DNA of 64,000 nucleotides from Lactiplantibacillus daowaiensis (GTDB lineage: Bacteria > Bacillota > Bacilli > Lactobacillales > Lactobacillaceae). Shown here piece after piece: positions 16,918 to 25,626 of this stretch. Position 1 is the stretch's first letter. Each line of letters starts with the position of its first letter. The position numbers and the translations under genes are program-made. The stretch lies in assembly GCF_005405085.1 (NCBI RefSeq), contig NZ_BJDJ01000006.1:1-64000 (forward strand), written 5' to 3'. Below the pieces are notes generated by a model. It worked only from the letters and a program-made list of their open reading frames with translations, was not told where the DNA came from and ran no database searches.

Positions 16918-17805
16918 TTAATTTTGCAAACCAAACGCGGTGCGAATCTGAGTCAGGAGTTGTTGTTGGACTGGACTAAAAGTCGTGTCTTGACGATAAG
17001 CTAACCCCACGTTGAACATTGGTGCCGGGGTATCGCTCAGCGGAATTCGCACTAAGGCGGTCTTGTCGATGGGCACGGCGTTACTTAATAGCGCAATGCC
17101 GACCTGGTTGGCAACCATATTCAAGACGCCTTGGATTTCGTTGGATTCAAATAAAATCGGTGGTTGAATGTGATTTTGACGCGCTAATTGTTGAAACGCT
17201 TGGCGATGCACAAAGTTGTGTTTTAATGCAATGAAAGGTGTCTGGCGTAAGGTCTGAAACGCGATTTCAGGTTGGCTAGCTAATGGATGGTCACGGGCGA
17301 CGATAATTGAAAATGGTTGGCGGTCGAAGCGCTCAATCGTTAGGGCTGGTTCCGCTAAAGCATCTAAGTATCCTAAGAAAGCGACATCGAATTGGCCACT
17401 TTTTAAACTTTTCAAAGCGGCCAGTGATCCTTGACTGATTGGGGCGAGTTGCTTAAAAATTTTGGGTGGCAATTGGCGGGCGACCCGTGGTAGATACGTG
17501 ATTTCAATAATGGGTGGCATCCCAATCACCAGTCGTTGTTGTTCGCTATGTTGCACTTCTAAATGCATGAGGTTGGCTTGGTGCAAGATGAGCTTGGCGT
17601 GGTCGCGAACTTGTTGACCAGTGGTCGTTAAAACTAGTGGTTGATGGGGATTATCGCGAATCAATAGTTGGGTTTGTAATTCAGTTTCTAGCCGCCGAAT
17701 TGCGGCGGAAATCGTTGGTTGACTCACATGGAATTGCGTTGCAACGAGCGAAAAGTTTTTTTGTTCAGTTAAGGCGACGTAATATGCTAAATCTTTGAGT
17801 TGCAT
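16918..17805 (-). CDS. LysR-family transcriptional regulator
   Basis: 295 aa with AAGGAG upstream of the ATG. The N-terminal winged helix-turn-helix MQLKDLAYYVALTEQKNFSL followed by HVSQPTISAAIRRLETEL is standard LysR. The rest is a periplasmic-binding-like effector domain (VIGMPPIIEITYLPRVA, then FDVAFLGYLDALAEP). It is divergent from the TauE-type permease gene at 17925, and LysR regulators commonly control the divergent neighbour, so that permease is the likely target. The effector is unknown. Confidence 0.92.
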   Translation of the reverse strand: MQLKDLAYYVALTEQKNFSLVATQFHVSQPTISAAIRRLETELQTQLLIRDNPHQPLVLTTTGQQVRDHAKLILHQANLMHLEVQHSEQQRLVIGMPPIIEITYLPRVARQLPPKIFKQLAPISQGSLAALKSLKSGQFDVAFLGYLDALAEPALTIERFDRQPFSIIVARDHPLASQPEIAFQTLRQTPFIALKHNFVHRQAFQQLARQNHIQPPILFESNEIQGVLNMVANQVGIALLSNAVPIDKTALVRIPLSDTPAPMFNVGLAYRQDTTFSPVQQQLLTQIRTAFGLQN

Positions 17806-17924
17806 GTAAAACTCCTTATCAGGACTGATTTTTAAACGCTATGATTATGATTGCCTATTATAACATGGCTGTTTGACTATCAAAAAATCACGGTGGTAAG
17901 CTTAGGGTAATTTGAAGAGAGAAA

Positions 17925-18695
17925 GTGATCATCATCAGTACATTAATGATGAGTTTAATTTTATTACCAGTTGGCATTATCGCCGGGATCGTGAGTACTG
18001 TCGGTGGCTTAGCATCGTTGGTCTCTTATCCGGCGTTATTAGCATTGGGATTGCCACCAGTGACGGCCAATGTGACGAATACTGCTGGCTTAGTCTTTAC
18101 AGGTGTCGGTTCAGCCGTGGCTTCACGACGCGAATTAAAAGGCCATGGTCGCGATTTATTAATGATTATGCCACTAACGATCGCTGGTTGTATCGTTGGA
18201 GCCTTACTGTTATTTGCGATTCCAGCTGCCACCTTTCAAAAAATCGTCCCATTCTTTATTTTGGTCGCTGGTATTTTAGTCTTGTTGCCACGTCACATTC
18301 AGGTGAAAACGAGTGGTGAACCGGTTGGATTTTCAATGAAGACATTATTGGCATGGATCGGCGTGTTACTCGTTGGGGTTTACAGTGGCTATTTTGGGGC
18401 CGCTGGTGGGGTGTTAATGTTATCAATGTTATCCGTAATCAGTACGGCACCGTTTGCGGAATATAATGCCCAAAAAAATTTAGCGTTAGGCGCGGCAAAT
18501 TGTATTTCCGCGGTCATGTATGCCTTTCAAACCACGATTCCGTGGCATTTGGTTTGGCCATTGGGGATTGGCTTTTTGATTGGCGGTTTAGTTGGCCCAC
18601 AAATCGTGCGGTGGTTACCGGATCGGTTGACCAAAATCATTATTGGGATTGGGGCGTTGATTTTAGCCGGGAGTTTGTTTATGCAAGCTTATTAG
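17925..18695 (+). CDS. TauE/SafE-family membrane permease
   Basis: 256 aa with a GTG start after GAAGAGAGAAA; a later ATG at 17947 is possible. The family shows two repeats of four hydrophobic segments: GIIAGIVSTVGGLASLVSYPALLALGLPP with VTANVTNTAGLV, and later GVYSGYFGAAGGVLMLSML with NAQKNLALGAANCISA. Members move organosulfonates, sulfite or other small anions. The substrate is not determined here. The divergent LysR gene is the likely regulator. Its terminator follows at 18724. Confidence 0.85.
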   Translation: MIIISTLMMSLILLPVGIIAGIVSTVGGLASLVSYPALLALGLPPVTANVTNTAGLVFTGVGSAVASRRELKGHGRDLLMIMPLTIAGCIVGALLLFAIPAATFQKIVPFFILVAGILVLLPRHIQVKTSGEPVGFSMKTLLAWIGVLLVGVYSGYFGAAGGVLMLSMLSVISTAPFAEYNAQKNLALGAANCISAVMYAFQTTIPWHLVWPLGIGFLIGGLVGPQIVRWLPDRLTKIIIGIGALILAGSLFMQAY

Positions 18696-18723
18696 GTGGT
18701 TGTCACAAGAAAATGGGTCAGAG

Positions 18724-18779
18724 AAAAAAGGACATACTCATCCATCAGTGTCATTGTTGGCGTGAGTATGTCCTTTTTA
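18724..18779 (+). terminator. Terminator after the TauE-type gene
   Basis: AAAAAAGGACATACTCA and TGAGTATGTCCTTTTT form a 16-bp stem with a 22-nt loop ending in a T tract. Confidence 0.8.
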
Positions 18780-18782
18780 TTT

Positions 18783-18806
18783 GGTTCGACCCCGATCGCC
18801 GGTATC
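18783..18806 (+). repeat. 24-bp copy of the tRNA-Leu 3' end (att-like)
   Basis: These 24 bases are identical to 538-561, which comprise the T arm and 3' acceptor of tRNA-Leu(CAA) plus two flanking bases, in the same orientation. No rest of a tRNA is present. It resembles the 3'-tRNA duplicate left by a tyrosine-recombinase element. Confidence 0.7.
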
Positions 18807-18864
18807 GCACCGGAGTTGTCATTCTTGGTGGCGGCCATGACAGCTTAGTTTATAAGTGACACAA

Positions 18865-18913
18865 AACTAAGGCACCGTTGAATGAACAATTATCATTCAA
18901 CGGTGCCTTAGTT
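18865..18913. terminator. Long terminator hairpin after the acetolactate-synthase-like gene
   Basis: A 21-bp perfect inverted repeat (AACTAAGGCACCGTTGAATGA and its complement) lies 5 nt past the stop codon of the minus-strand gene, followed on that strand by TTTTG. Confidence 0.75.
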
Positions 18914-18918
18914 AGTGG

Positions 18919-20589
18919 CTACAACCGAATCGTCGTATTCCCTAATTTCTTAATTAACTTCATATTTTCACGATAATCAACCGGCACCGTAATGATGTGG
19001 ACGCCTGATTTGGCAGCGACGGCGGCTTTTAGTATTGGTTCGAATTCGTCGGCCTTCGTAACGCGGTAGCCTTTAGCGCCAAAACTTTCGGCGTATTTCA
19101 CAAAGTCTGGATTACTAAAGTCAACTTCATCATGATGCTCAAGTTCCATGTCCATCTTCCACTTGATCAACCCATATGAGGCATCTTCCCAAATAACGAA
19201 GACTAAGTGTAAGTGATTGCGCATGGCAGTTTCGATTTCTTGCGAATTCATCATGAAACTCCCATCGCCCATAACGGCAACAATCGTCCGGTCAGGGTAG
19301 GCGAGTTTTGCGCCTAGTGCACCTGGTAAAGTCCAAGACATGGTGGATAGACCGTTATCGATGAGGCAGGTATTTGGTAAATAGGTTTGGTATAACCGCG
19401 CCATCCACATTTTAACGGCCCCAGTATCGACTAAGACGATTGCATCGTCAGCTAGGGCATCGCGGGTGTCGTTAACGACTTTTTGCGGCAACATTGGAAA
19501 GGCGTCGCTAGCAGCCCCAGTTGCGAGTTCTTTTTGGATCATTTGCCGAATCATCGGTTTACGATTATCAAAGCGAATATCTTGTTCACTTAAGGCGCTG
19601 ATTAAAGCGGCTAAGCTTGGTCGAATGTTGGCGATGATATTTAAAGTGACGTCGTAATGACTGTCAGTATCTTGGCGGAACATATTGATATGGATAATCT
19701 TTTTGTCGCCGCGTGGATTGATCTTCTTAGGGTCAAACTGTTGGATTGAAAAGCCAATCGCAATAATTAAATCCGCGTCGTCAAAAGCAAAGTTTTCGTA
19801 ATCTTTGCGCATGAACCCAACAACACCCAAGGCATTCTTATGACGATCAGAGATCACCCCTTTACTCATAAAGGTGGTGGCAACTGGAATGTTGAGCTTT
19901 TCACTCAATTCACGGACATATTGTTCCGCGTGCTTCCAGGTCACCCCATCACCAGCTAAGATAACGGGATGTTTAGCGGCCGCAATTAATTCAACCGCTT
20001 TGGCAATGTCACTAGCGGTTGGTTGGGTTACTGAAATCGGGGCGATGGGTAACGGCTTACTATCGGTATCTGCAGGTGCCATCTCCACGTCTTGTGGAAT
20101 CGATAAGTAAGTCGCACCAGGCTTGTCGCGTTTTGAAATCGAAAAGGCTTTGCGGACCATTTCGGGGACTGCCCGTGGGGTTAAGACCATGTTGGCGTAT
20201 TGGGTCACTGGTTTAAACATCGACACTAAGTCGATGACTTGGTGGGATTCTTTGTGCAACCGGTTAAGGCCACCTTGGGCGCTGATCGCAACTAGGGGTG
20301 TTGATTGCGTTTCAGCATCGGCAACACCTAATAGTAAGTTGATGGCGCCAGGACCGAGGGTCGCGACACATACCCCAGGGTTCCCCGTTAAGCGGCCATA
20401 GACACTAGCCATAAAGGAAGCACCTTGTTCATGACGAGTTAAAATAAATTCGATTTTCTTTGATTGTTTAATGGCATCCACCAGATGAATATTTTCTTCA
20501 CCCGGAATCCCAAAGACGTATTGGACGCCTTCATTTTCTAAACATTCCACTAATAGTTGGGCAGTATTTCTAGACATTGCAGCCGACAT
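18919..20589 (-). CDS. Acetolactate-synthase-family ThDP enzyme
   Basis: 556 aa, ATG at 20589 with GGAAG 7 nt upstream. It is a three-domain thiamine diphosphate enzyme. The N-terminal pyrimidine-binding domain has FGIPGEENIHL and RHEQGASFMASVYGRLTG with the catalytic Glu, the middle domain has PVILAGDGVTWK, and the C-terminal ThDP domain has the GDGSFMMNSQEIETA motif. The family condenses two pyruvates to acetolactate, but related enzymes act on other 2-oxo acids. The closing motif positions (IWEDASYG) differ from the usual NN pair, so the reaction is not certain. It sits 2 nt downstream of an amino acid permease gene in one transcript. Confidence 0.82.
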   Translation of the reverse strand: MSAAMSRNTAQLLVECLENEGVQYVFGIPGEENIHLVDAIKQSKKIEFILTRHEQGASFMASVYGRLTGNPGVCVATLGPGAINLLLGVADAETQSTPLVAISAQGGLNRLHKESHQVIDLVSMFKPVTQYANMVLTPRAVPEMVRKAFSISKRDKPGATYLSIPQDVEMAPADTDSKPLPIAPISVTQPTASDIAKAVELIAAAKHPVILAGDGVTWKHAEQYVRELSEKLNIPVATTFMSKGVISDRHKNALGVVGFMRKDYENFAFDDADLIIAIGFSIQQFDPKKINPRGDKKIIHINMFRQDTDSHYDVTLNIIANIRPSLAALISALSEQDIRFDNRKPMIRQMIQKELATGAASDAFPMLPQKVVNDTRDALADDAIVLVDTGAVKMWMARLYQTYLPNTCLIDNGLSTMSWTLPGALGAKLAYPDRTIVAVMGDGSFMMNSQEIETAMRNHLHLVFVIWEDASYGLIKWKMDMELEHHDEVDFSNPDFVKYAESFGAKGYRVTKADEFEPILKAAVAAKSGVHIITVPVDYRENMKLIKKLGNTTIRL

Positions 20590-20591
20590 GA

Positions 20592-21971
20592 TTAGACTTC
20601 CTTACGTTTTTTGAGTTTTTGGTTCACATAATAGCCGAGATAGCAAATGGCAACAAACGGCACCGTATAATATAGCGCAATCCGTTGATTAGGGTCAAAC
20701 CAAATTAAAAGACATGATAATGCACTTAAAATAAAGGCCAACCACGGGACAACAGGATAACCGGGTGTGCGATAGACCAAGTCGTTGACATCATGGCCAG
20801 CTTTTAAGTAAGCCTTGCGAAAGTTGATTTCTGACAGGGCGATTGCCATCCAAACGATGACGACAGCTAACCCAGAAATTGAGACTAACACTAAGTAGAC
20901 GGAACCGGCCGCGTAGACACTTGAAAGTAACGCCAAAATACCACCGAGCATACTCGTAATTAAGGCCACTAGCGGCACATCACGTTTGGTCGTTTGCTTA
21001 AAAATCTTAGGAATTGTCCCTTCATTTGCTAACGACCATAACATCCGTGTCGAGGCATATAAGCCGGAATTAGCAGCGGACATAATGGCAGTTAAGACCA
21101 CGAAATTCATCAGATCAGCAGCATAGGGAATCCCGATTTCTTTGAATACTAAGACGAACGGACTTTGCGTGACGCCGGCTTTTTGATAAGGAATCAACGC
21201 CGCCATCACGAACATACTGCCAACAAAGAAAATAATCAGGCGCCACAAGGTCGTTCGAATCGCAGTGGGAATCGTATGCGCGGGGTCTTTAGTTTCACCC
21301 GCAGTAATCCCAATCAGTTCGGTGCCCGAAAACGCAAAGTTAACGGTTAACATCGTGGTAAAGACGCCACCAAAACCATTTGGAAACCAGCCATTTTTGG
21401 TATAATTACTAAGACCAGGGGCGCTGGCATGGCCTTGCATATGTAAAACGCCGACCATCGCTAGGCCGCCTAAAATAATAAAGGCGATAATCGCCACAAC
21501 TTTGATGCTAGCAAACCAAAACTCGGCTTCGGCAAACCAACGAACTGACATCGCATTGACTAAGAAAATAACGACCATGAATAGCAGACTCCAGAGCCAA
21601 GTGGCAATGTGGGGAAACCAATGTTGCATGATCAATCCAGCGGCGGTGAATTCAGAGCCTAAGGCAATCGTCCAAGTCAGCCAATATAAAATGGCGACGG
21701 TAAAACCAGTTCCGGGACCAATGTATTGCTTGGCATAAACGTGAAAGGCGCCGGTGTACGGCATGGCAACGGCGAGTTCGCCGAGGCAGAGCATGACCAA
21801 ATAGACCAGAATAGCGCCAATTGAATAAGCAATCAAAGTCCCAATCGGACCAGCTTCGTGAATCGTATAACCGGAACTTAAAAAAAGCCCAGTCCCAATG
21901 ACCCCACCGAGGGAAATCATTAAAACGTGGCGAGATTCCATTTGCCGGTTTAAATGTGTTTGTTTGGACAT
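20592..21971 (-). CDS. APC-family amino acid permease, likely S-methylmethionine
   Basis: 459 aa from the ATG at 21971 ([15 protein letters not shown]), which has AGAAAGG about 12 nt upstream. The longer reading frame has no ribosome site. Twelve hydrophobic segments are present, with the AAT-family opening [18 protein letters not shown] and [20 protein letters not shown]. The divergent neighbour encodes a homocysteine S-methyltransferase of the MmuM kind, so S-methylmethionine uptake (MmuP) is the likely role. The downstream acetolactate-synthase-like gene is cotranscribed. Confidence 0.85.
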   Translation of the reverse strand: MSKQTHLNRQMESRHVLMISLGGVIGTGLFLSSGYTIHEAGPIGTLIAYSIGAILVYLVMLCLGELAVAMPYTGAFHVYAKQYIGPGTGFTVAILYWLTWTIALGSEFTAAGLIMQHWFPHIATWLWSLLFMVVIFLVNAMSVRWFAEAEFWFASIKVVAIIAFIILGGLAMVGVLHMQGHASAPGLSNYTKNGWFPNGFGGVFTTMLTVNFAFSGTELIGITAGETKDPAHTIPTAIRTTLWRLIIFFVGSMFVMAALIPYQKAGVTQSPFVLVFKEIGIPYAADLMNFVVLTAIMSAANSGLYASTRMLWSLANEGTIPKIFKQTTKRDVPLVALITSMLGGILALLSSVYAAGSVYLVLVSISGLAVVIVWMAIALSEINFRKAYLKAGHDVNDLVYRTPGYPVVPWLAFILSALSCLLIWFDPNQRIALYYTVPFVAICYLGYYVNQKLKKRKEV

Positions 21972-22075
21972 AACTATCGCAAACCTTTCTGGTGTTTTTG
22001 AATTAATTAGAATAGAATGAGTAAATCGCAATGGTATTAGAATAACATAAGTTTAAGCGAGAAAGGAACCTGTTA

Positions 22076-23008
22076 ATGCAAGTTAAATCATTTAAACAAT
22101 TAACGGCGACTGGTCTCATGATTAGCGATGGGGCTATGGCAACGGAATTAGAAAAGCGTGGCGTAACGACGGACAGCGCCTTGTGGTCGGCCACCGCGAT
22201 GCTGGAGCGACCAGCGGCCATCGCAGCGGTCCATCAAAGCTATTTTGAAGCTGGGGCCCAGATTGCGACGACCAATACGTATCAAGCTAATGTCCCAGCT
22301 TTTGTTCAGGCTGGTTTATCAGCCGAAACGGGGCGTCACTTGATTCAAACAGCAGTTGAAATTGCCACCAAAGCTCGCGATGATTACGCCATCCTACATA
22401 CAGACTTTACCGGATTTGTGGCTGGCAGTATTGGGCCATATGGGGCTTACTTGGCTGATGGCAGTGAGTATACGGGCAAGTATCATTTAGACGAAGTCGC
22501 CTACCAAGCGTTTCATCGCGAACGGCTGCAATTGATCACTCAAGCCGGGGTTGATTTATTAGCGCTTGAAACCATGCCCAACTTTGCAGAAGTGCAAGCG
22601 TTAGTTAACTTGGTGACCACTGAGTTTGCTAACCAACCCTACTGGGTGAGCTTCAGTATTCAAGATTCAAAAACGTTGTGCGATGGCACTGATTTAGCGA
22701 CCGCCGCGCAATGGGTTGCGGGCCAACCAAATGTGGTCGCTGTTGGGGTAAACTGCACGCGGTTGGAAAATATTGAACCAGCCTTAAAGACTTTACGGGC
22801 AGCGGTTAAAATTCCGTTAATCGTTTATCCCAATTCTGGTGATGAATACGATCCCGTGACGAAGACGTGGCAAAAAACGGCTGCCGCGCATCAATATGCT
22901 GATTTTGTGGCAAGTTGGATTACCGCAGGTGCCAATATTATTGGCGGGTGTTGTCGCACAACCCCGCAAGATATTGCCGCGGCGGCAAAAATTGTGGCCG
23001 CACAATAA
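22076..23008 (+). CDS. mmuM: Homocysteine S-methyltransferase
   Basis: 310 aa with AGAAAGGAA before the ATG. It transfers a methyl group from S-methylmethionine (or SAM) to homocysteine to give methionine. DGAMATELEKRG at the N-terminus, VGVNCTRLENI with the first zinc-ligand Cys, and GGCCRTTP near the C-terminus with the other two Cys complete the zinc site. It is divergent from the permease at 20592, giving a compact salvage unit. Length is normal for MmuM rather than for full MetH/BHMT. Confidence 0.93.
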   Translation: MQVKSFKQLTATGLMISDGAMATELEKRGVTTDSALWSATAMLERPAAIAAVHQSYFEAGAQIATTNTYQANVPAFVQAGLSAETGRHLIQTAVEIATKARDDYAILHTDFTGFVAGSIGPYGAYLADGSEYTGKYHLDEVAYQAFHRERLQLITQAGVDLLALETMPNFAEVQALVNLVTTEFANQPYWVSFSIQDSKTLCDGTDLATAAQWVAGQPNVVAVGVNCTRLENIEPALKTLRAAVKIPLIVYPNSGDEYDPVTKTWQKTAAAHQYADFVASWITAGANIIGGCCRTTPQDIAAAAKIVAAQ

Positions 23009-23032
23009 AACTAATCGAGAGTAGGGCTTAAG

Positions 23033-23218
23033 ATGATTTTTCTGGGGTTAATGGTAATTATTGCCATGATAATATGTTGGACATTGCTGGTTATTTGTCG
23101 ACGCCACCAAGCACATTGGGGCTGGCAATTATTGTGGGGGACGTTGGCACTTGTGCTGACGTTAGTTAGTTTAGCGTGGTTATATATCATTATTGGTATC
23201 TTTATCGTTGCCGATTAA
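23033..23218 (+). CDS. Small two-helix membrane protein
   Basis: 61 aa. It consists of two hydrophobic stretches (residues 1-20 and about 33-58) around a short basic loop CRRHQAHWGWQ. A weak GAG..GGG site precedes the ATG. It follows mmuM by 24 nt and ends in a terminator, so it may be in the same transcript. Function unknown. Confidence 0.5.
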   Translation: MIFLGLMVIIAMIICWTLLVICRRHQAHWGWQLLWGTLALVLTLVSLAWLYIIIGIFIVAD

Positions 23219-23250
23219 AAAAACTCAGCCAATTGGCTGAGTTTTTTTGG
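23217..23250. terminator. Bidirectional terminator
   Basis: AAAAAAACTCAGCC and GGCTGAGTTTTTTT arms around AATT lie between convergent genes. Confidence 0.9.
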
Positions 23251-23970
23251 TTAGTAAAGTAAAAACATCAAGATTAATTGTGCGAGTGCATTGATCATCA
23301 AGTGTTGGCGAATGCGGCCAAACGACTGCTGACTAAACCAAATCCCAATCGTGACGACAATGGCCACGATAGTTTGCCAAGTCATCGGTTGTAAGAAAAT
23401 CGCGATGACTAACAAGGCGCCAGTAATTGCCGAAATCAGTTGGTTAATCTGGCGCTGCTTGCTAAAGGTCGGGACATATAAGAACACGTAGCTGGCAACT
23501 AGTGGCGTGAGCTTCCATAAAAATGTCGTGGATAAATAATTGTTTTGTAAATAGAAGACGGCCACTGGAATCGTAAACGTCATGACGATACTAAAGACGA
23601 CGAGTCCGAAATAGTTTTGCATGCCAAACCGTGGAATTGCCATCACGAATAGCCAAACACTACAAGTGAGCAGTAAATACAGTAATTCTGATTCCTTGGC
23701 AATAATGTTGGTAAAGGCAAAGGCCACTGAAACGCCAATGGCAATCAAACTCCATTGCGCCGGTATTTGACGGTCAAGAATAATAAAGACGGTCGCTGCA
23801 ATGGCGATGGTGTAGCCAATCAATGGCAACTGCGCACTTGAAAACGTTGCGGTTTGAAAGGAGCGGCCATAATCAAGCGCGGCCCACCAACAGATGATGC
23901 TTTGCAAGATCGTGTAGACCACGAGTTGCACATAATCGCGTTTTAATTTTATTTTTCCAATTCGAATCAT
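23251..23970 (-). CDS. Multipass membrane protein, unknown
   Basis: 239 aa from the ATG at 23970. The open frame extends upstream to 24114 but would then overlap the metK leader and add an unlikely soluble segment. About seven to eight hydrophobic segments are evenly spaced from residue 13 to the C-terminus (YVQLVVYTILQSIICWWAAL, then LPLIGYTIAIAATVFIIL). The overall look resembles TraX-like or other seven-helix envelope proteins, without a motif that decides. It is divergent from metK. Confidence 0.6.
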   Translation of the reverse strand: MIRIGKIKLKRDYVQLVVYTILQSIICWWAALDYGRSFQTATFSSAQLPLIGYTIAIAATVFIILDRQIPAQWSLIAIGVSVAFAFTNIIAKESELLYLLLTCSVWLFVMAIPRFGMQNYFGLVVFSIVMTFTIPVAVFYLQNNYLSTTFLWKLTPLVASYVFLYVPTFSKQRQINQLISAITGALLVIAIFLQPMTWQTIVAIVVTIGIWFSQQSFGRIRQHLMINALAQLILMFLLY

Positions 23971-24080
23971 CGACTCAACATCTTTCGTAGTTAATATTTC
24001 AATCCTACCGATAAGCTGACGGTCGGTCAATAATTTGGGAAGATTCTTTAAAAAATTTGTTGATTGTGTTAGAGTGGTAC

Positions 24081-24284
24081 AGTTATGAGCAGTTCCCGAA
24101 AGGATAAGAGGCACGTGCTGGCAATCGAGCCGAAACGTGCACCCGCAAACTGGTGGCTGTGCCTAGCTACGCTTAACAACCACTGCCAAACCCGCAGTAA
24201 TTGTTAAGCTAGGCTATGCGCGCCACCAACCCGTTTGCGGGTACACTCTTAGATGCCTTGTAACCGAAATATCTAAGGGGGAAT
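24081..24284 (+). promoter_or_regulatory. SMK-box (SAM-III) riboswitch with a long insertion
   Basis: Conserved core pieces are readable: GTTCCCGAAAGGAT at 24092-24105 and AGATGCCTTGTAACCGAAA at 24251-24269, followed by AGGGGGAA (24276-24283), the metK ribosome site. GTTATGAG (24082-24089) pairs with CTTGTAAC (24257-24264), and the anti-Shine-Dalgarno TTCCC (24093-24097) pairs with GGGAA (24279-24283). Binding of SAM would mask the ribosome site. Between the two core pieces, where short family members have under 20 nt, lie about 145 nt that fold into extra hairpins. Confidence 0.82.
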
Positions 24285-24290
24285 TTTAAA

Positions 24291-25478
24291 GTGAGTGAAA
24301 GACACCTATTTACATCTGAATCTGTTTCTGAAGGCCATCCCGATAAAATTGCGGATCAAATCAGTGACTCAATCTTAGATGCTATGTTGGAACAAGACCC
24401 AGAAGCACGGGTTGCCGTTGAAACTTCAGTGACAACTGGGTTAGTGCTGGTCTTCGGTGAAGTATCAACCAAGGCCTACGTGGATATTCAAAAAGTCGTC
24501 CGTAACACGATTAAGTCAATCGGTTATACCGATGGCCAATACGGCTTTGACGGTGACAACTGTGCCGTCCTCGTTTCTTTAGACGAACAATCACCTGATA
24601 TCGCGCAAGGGGTCGATGATTCCTTGGAAACCCGTGAAGGTGACGGTGATCCATTGGACCAAATCGGTGCTGGTGATCAAGGGATGATGTTTGGCTATGC
24701 CATCAACGAAACCCCTGAATTAATGCCATTACCAATCTCGTTAAGCCATCGCTTAATGCGCAAGATTGCCGAATTACGGAAAAATGGCACCATTAACTGG
24801 TTACGTCCTGATGCTAAGGCCCAAGTGACCGTAGAATATGACGAACAAAACCAACCACAACGTGTGGATACGGTTGTGTTATCAACGCAACATGATCCTG
24901 ATGTTGACTTGGACACGATTCGCCAAACGGTGATTGATCAAGTGATCAAGGCTGTGATTCCAGCAAACTTGTTAGATGATAAAACCAAGTATTTGGTTAA
25001 CCCAACTGGTCGTTTCGTTATCGGTGGTCCTCAAGGGGATGCTGGTTTAACTGGCCGGAAAGTTATCGTTGATACTTATGGTGGGTTTGCTCATCATGGT
25101 GGTGGTGCCTTCTCTGGTAAGGATGCCACTAAGGTTGACCGTTCTGCAAGTTACGCCGCACGCTACATTGCTAAAAACATTGTTGCGGCTGGCTTAGCTG
25201 ACCAAATCGAAGTGCAATTAGCCTATGCCATTGGGGTGGCGGAACCTGTTTCCATCGCCGTTGATACTGCCGGCACGGGTAAAGTGAGTGATGAAGCATT
25301 GATCAACGCAATTCGCAACCACTTTGATTTACGTCCAGCTGGGATCATTAAGATGTTGGACTTACAACGGCCAATCTACCGCCAAACAGCGGCTTATGGT
25401 CATTTTGGTCGGACTGATATTGATTTACCTTGGGAACACACTGACAAAGCGGATGCCTTAAAAGCTGAATTTAAATAA
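24291..25478 (+). CDS. metK: S-adenosylmethionine synthetase
   Basis: 395 aa from a GTG start 8 nt after AGGGGGAA; the start is inside the riboswitch expression platform. It makes SAM from ATP and methionine in the cytoplasm. Signatures: [14 protein letters not shown] near the N-terminus, [12 protein letters not shown] (methionine/ATP binding), and [17 protein letters not shown]. Length is normal. Regulation by the upstream SAM-sensing leader closes a product-feedback loop. The terminator follows. Confidence 0.97.
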   Translation: MSERHLFTSESVSEGHPDKIADQISDSILDAMLEQDPEARVAVETSVTTGLVLVFGEVSTKAYVDIQKVVRNTIKSIGYTDGQYGFDGDNCAVLVSLDEQSPDIAQGVDDSLETREGDGDPLDQIGAGDQGMMFGYAINETPELMPLPISLSHRLMRKIAELRKNGTINWLRPDAKAQVTVEYDEQNQPQRVDTVVLSTQHDPDVDLDTIRQTVIDQVIKAVIPANLLDDKTKYLVNPTGRFVIGGPQGDAGLTGRKVIVDTYGGFAHHGGGAFSGKDATKVDRSASYAARYIAKNIVAAGLADQIEVQLAYAIGVAEPVSIAVDTAGTGKVSDEALINAIRNHFDLRPAGIIKMLDLQRPIYRQTAAYGHFGRTDIDLPWEHTDKADALKAEFK

Positions 25479-25530
25479 TAAACGGTGACGATCCAATCAG
25501 ATCGTAACGGTCTGTAGGTACTCGACGCTA

Positions 25531-25563
25531 AAAGCGACCTCTTTTTGAGGCCGTTTTTTATTT
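25531..25563 (+). terminator. Terminator after metK
   Basis: GCGACCTC and GAGGCCGT arms around TTTTT are followed by a T6 tract. Confidence 0.7.
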
Positions 25564-25626
25564 TGGGGTGATTTTGTCGGTAACCATTAAGTGAAATTTG
25601 ATTAAAAAGTAAGGGAGTATGTATTG

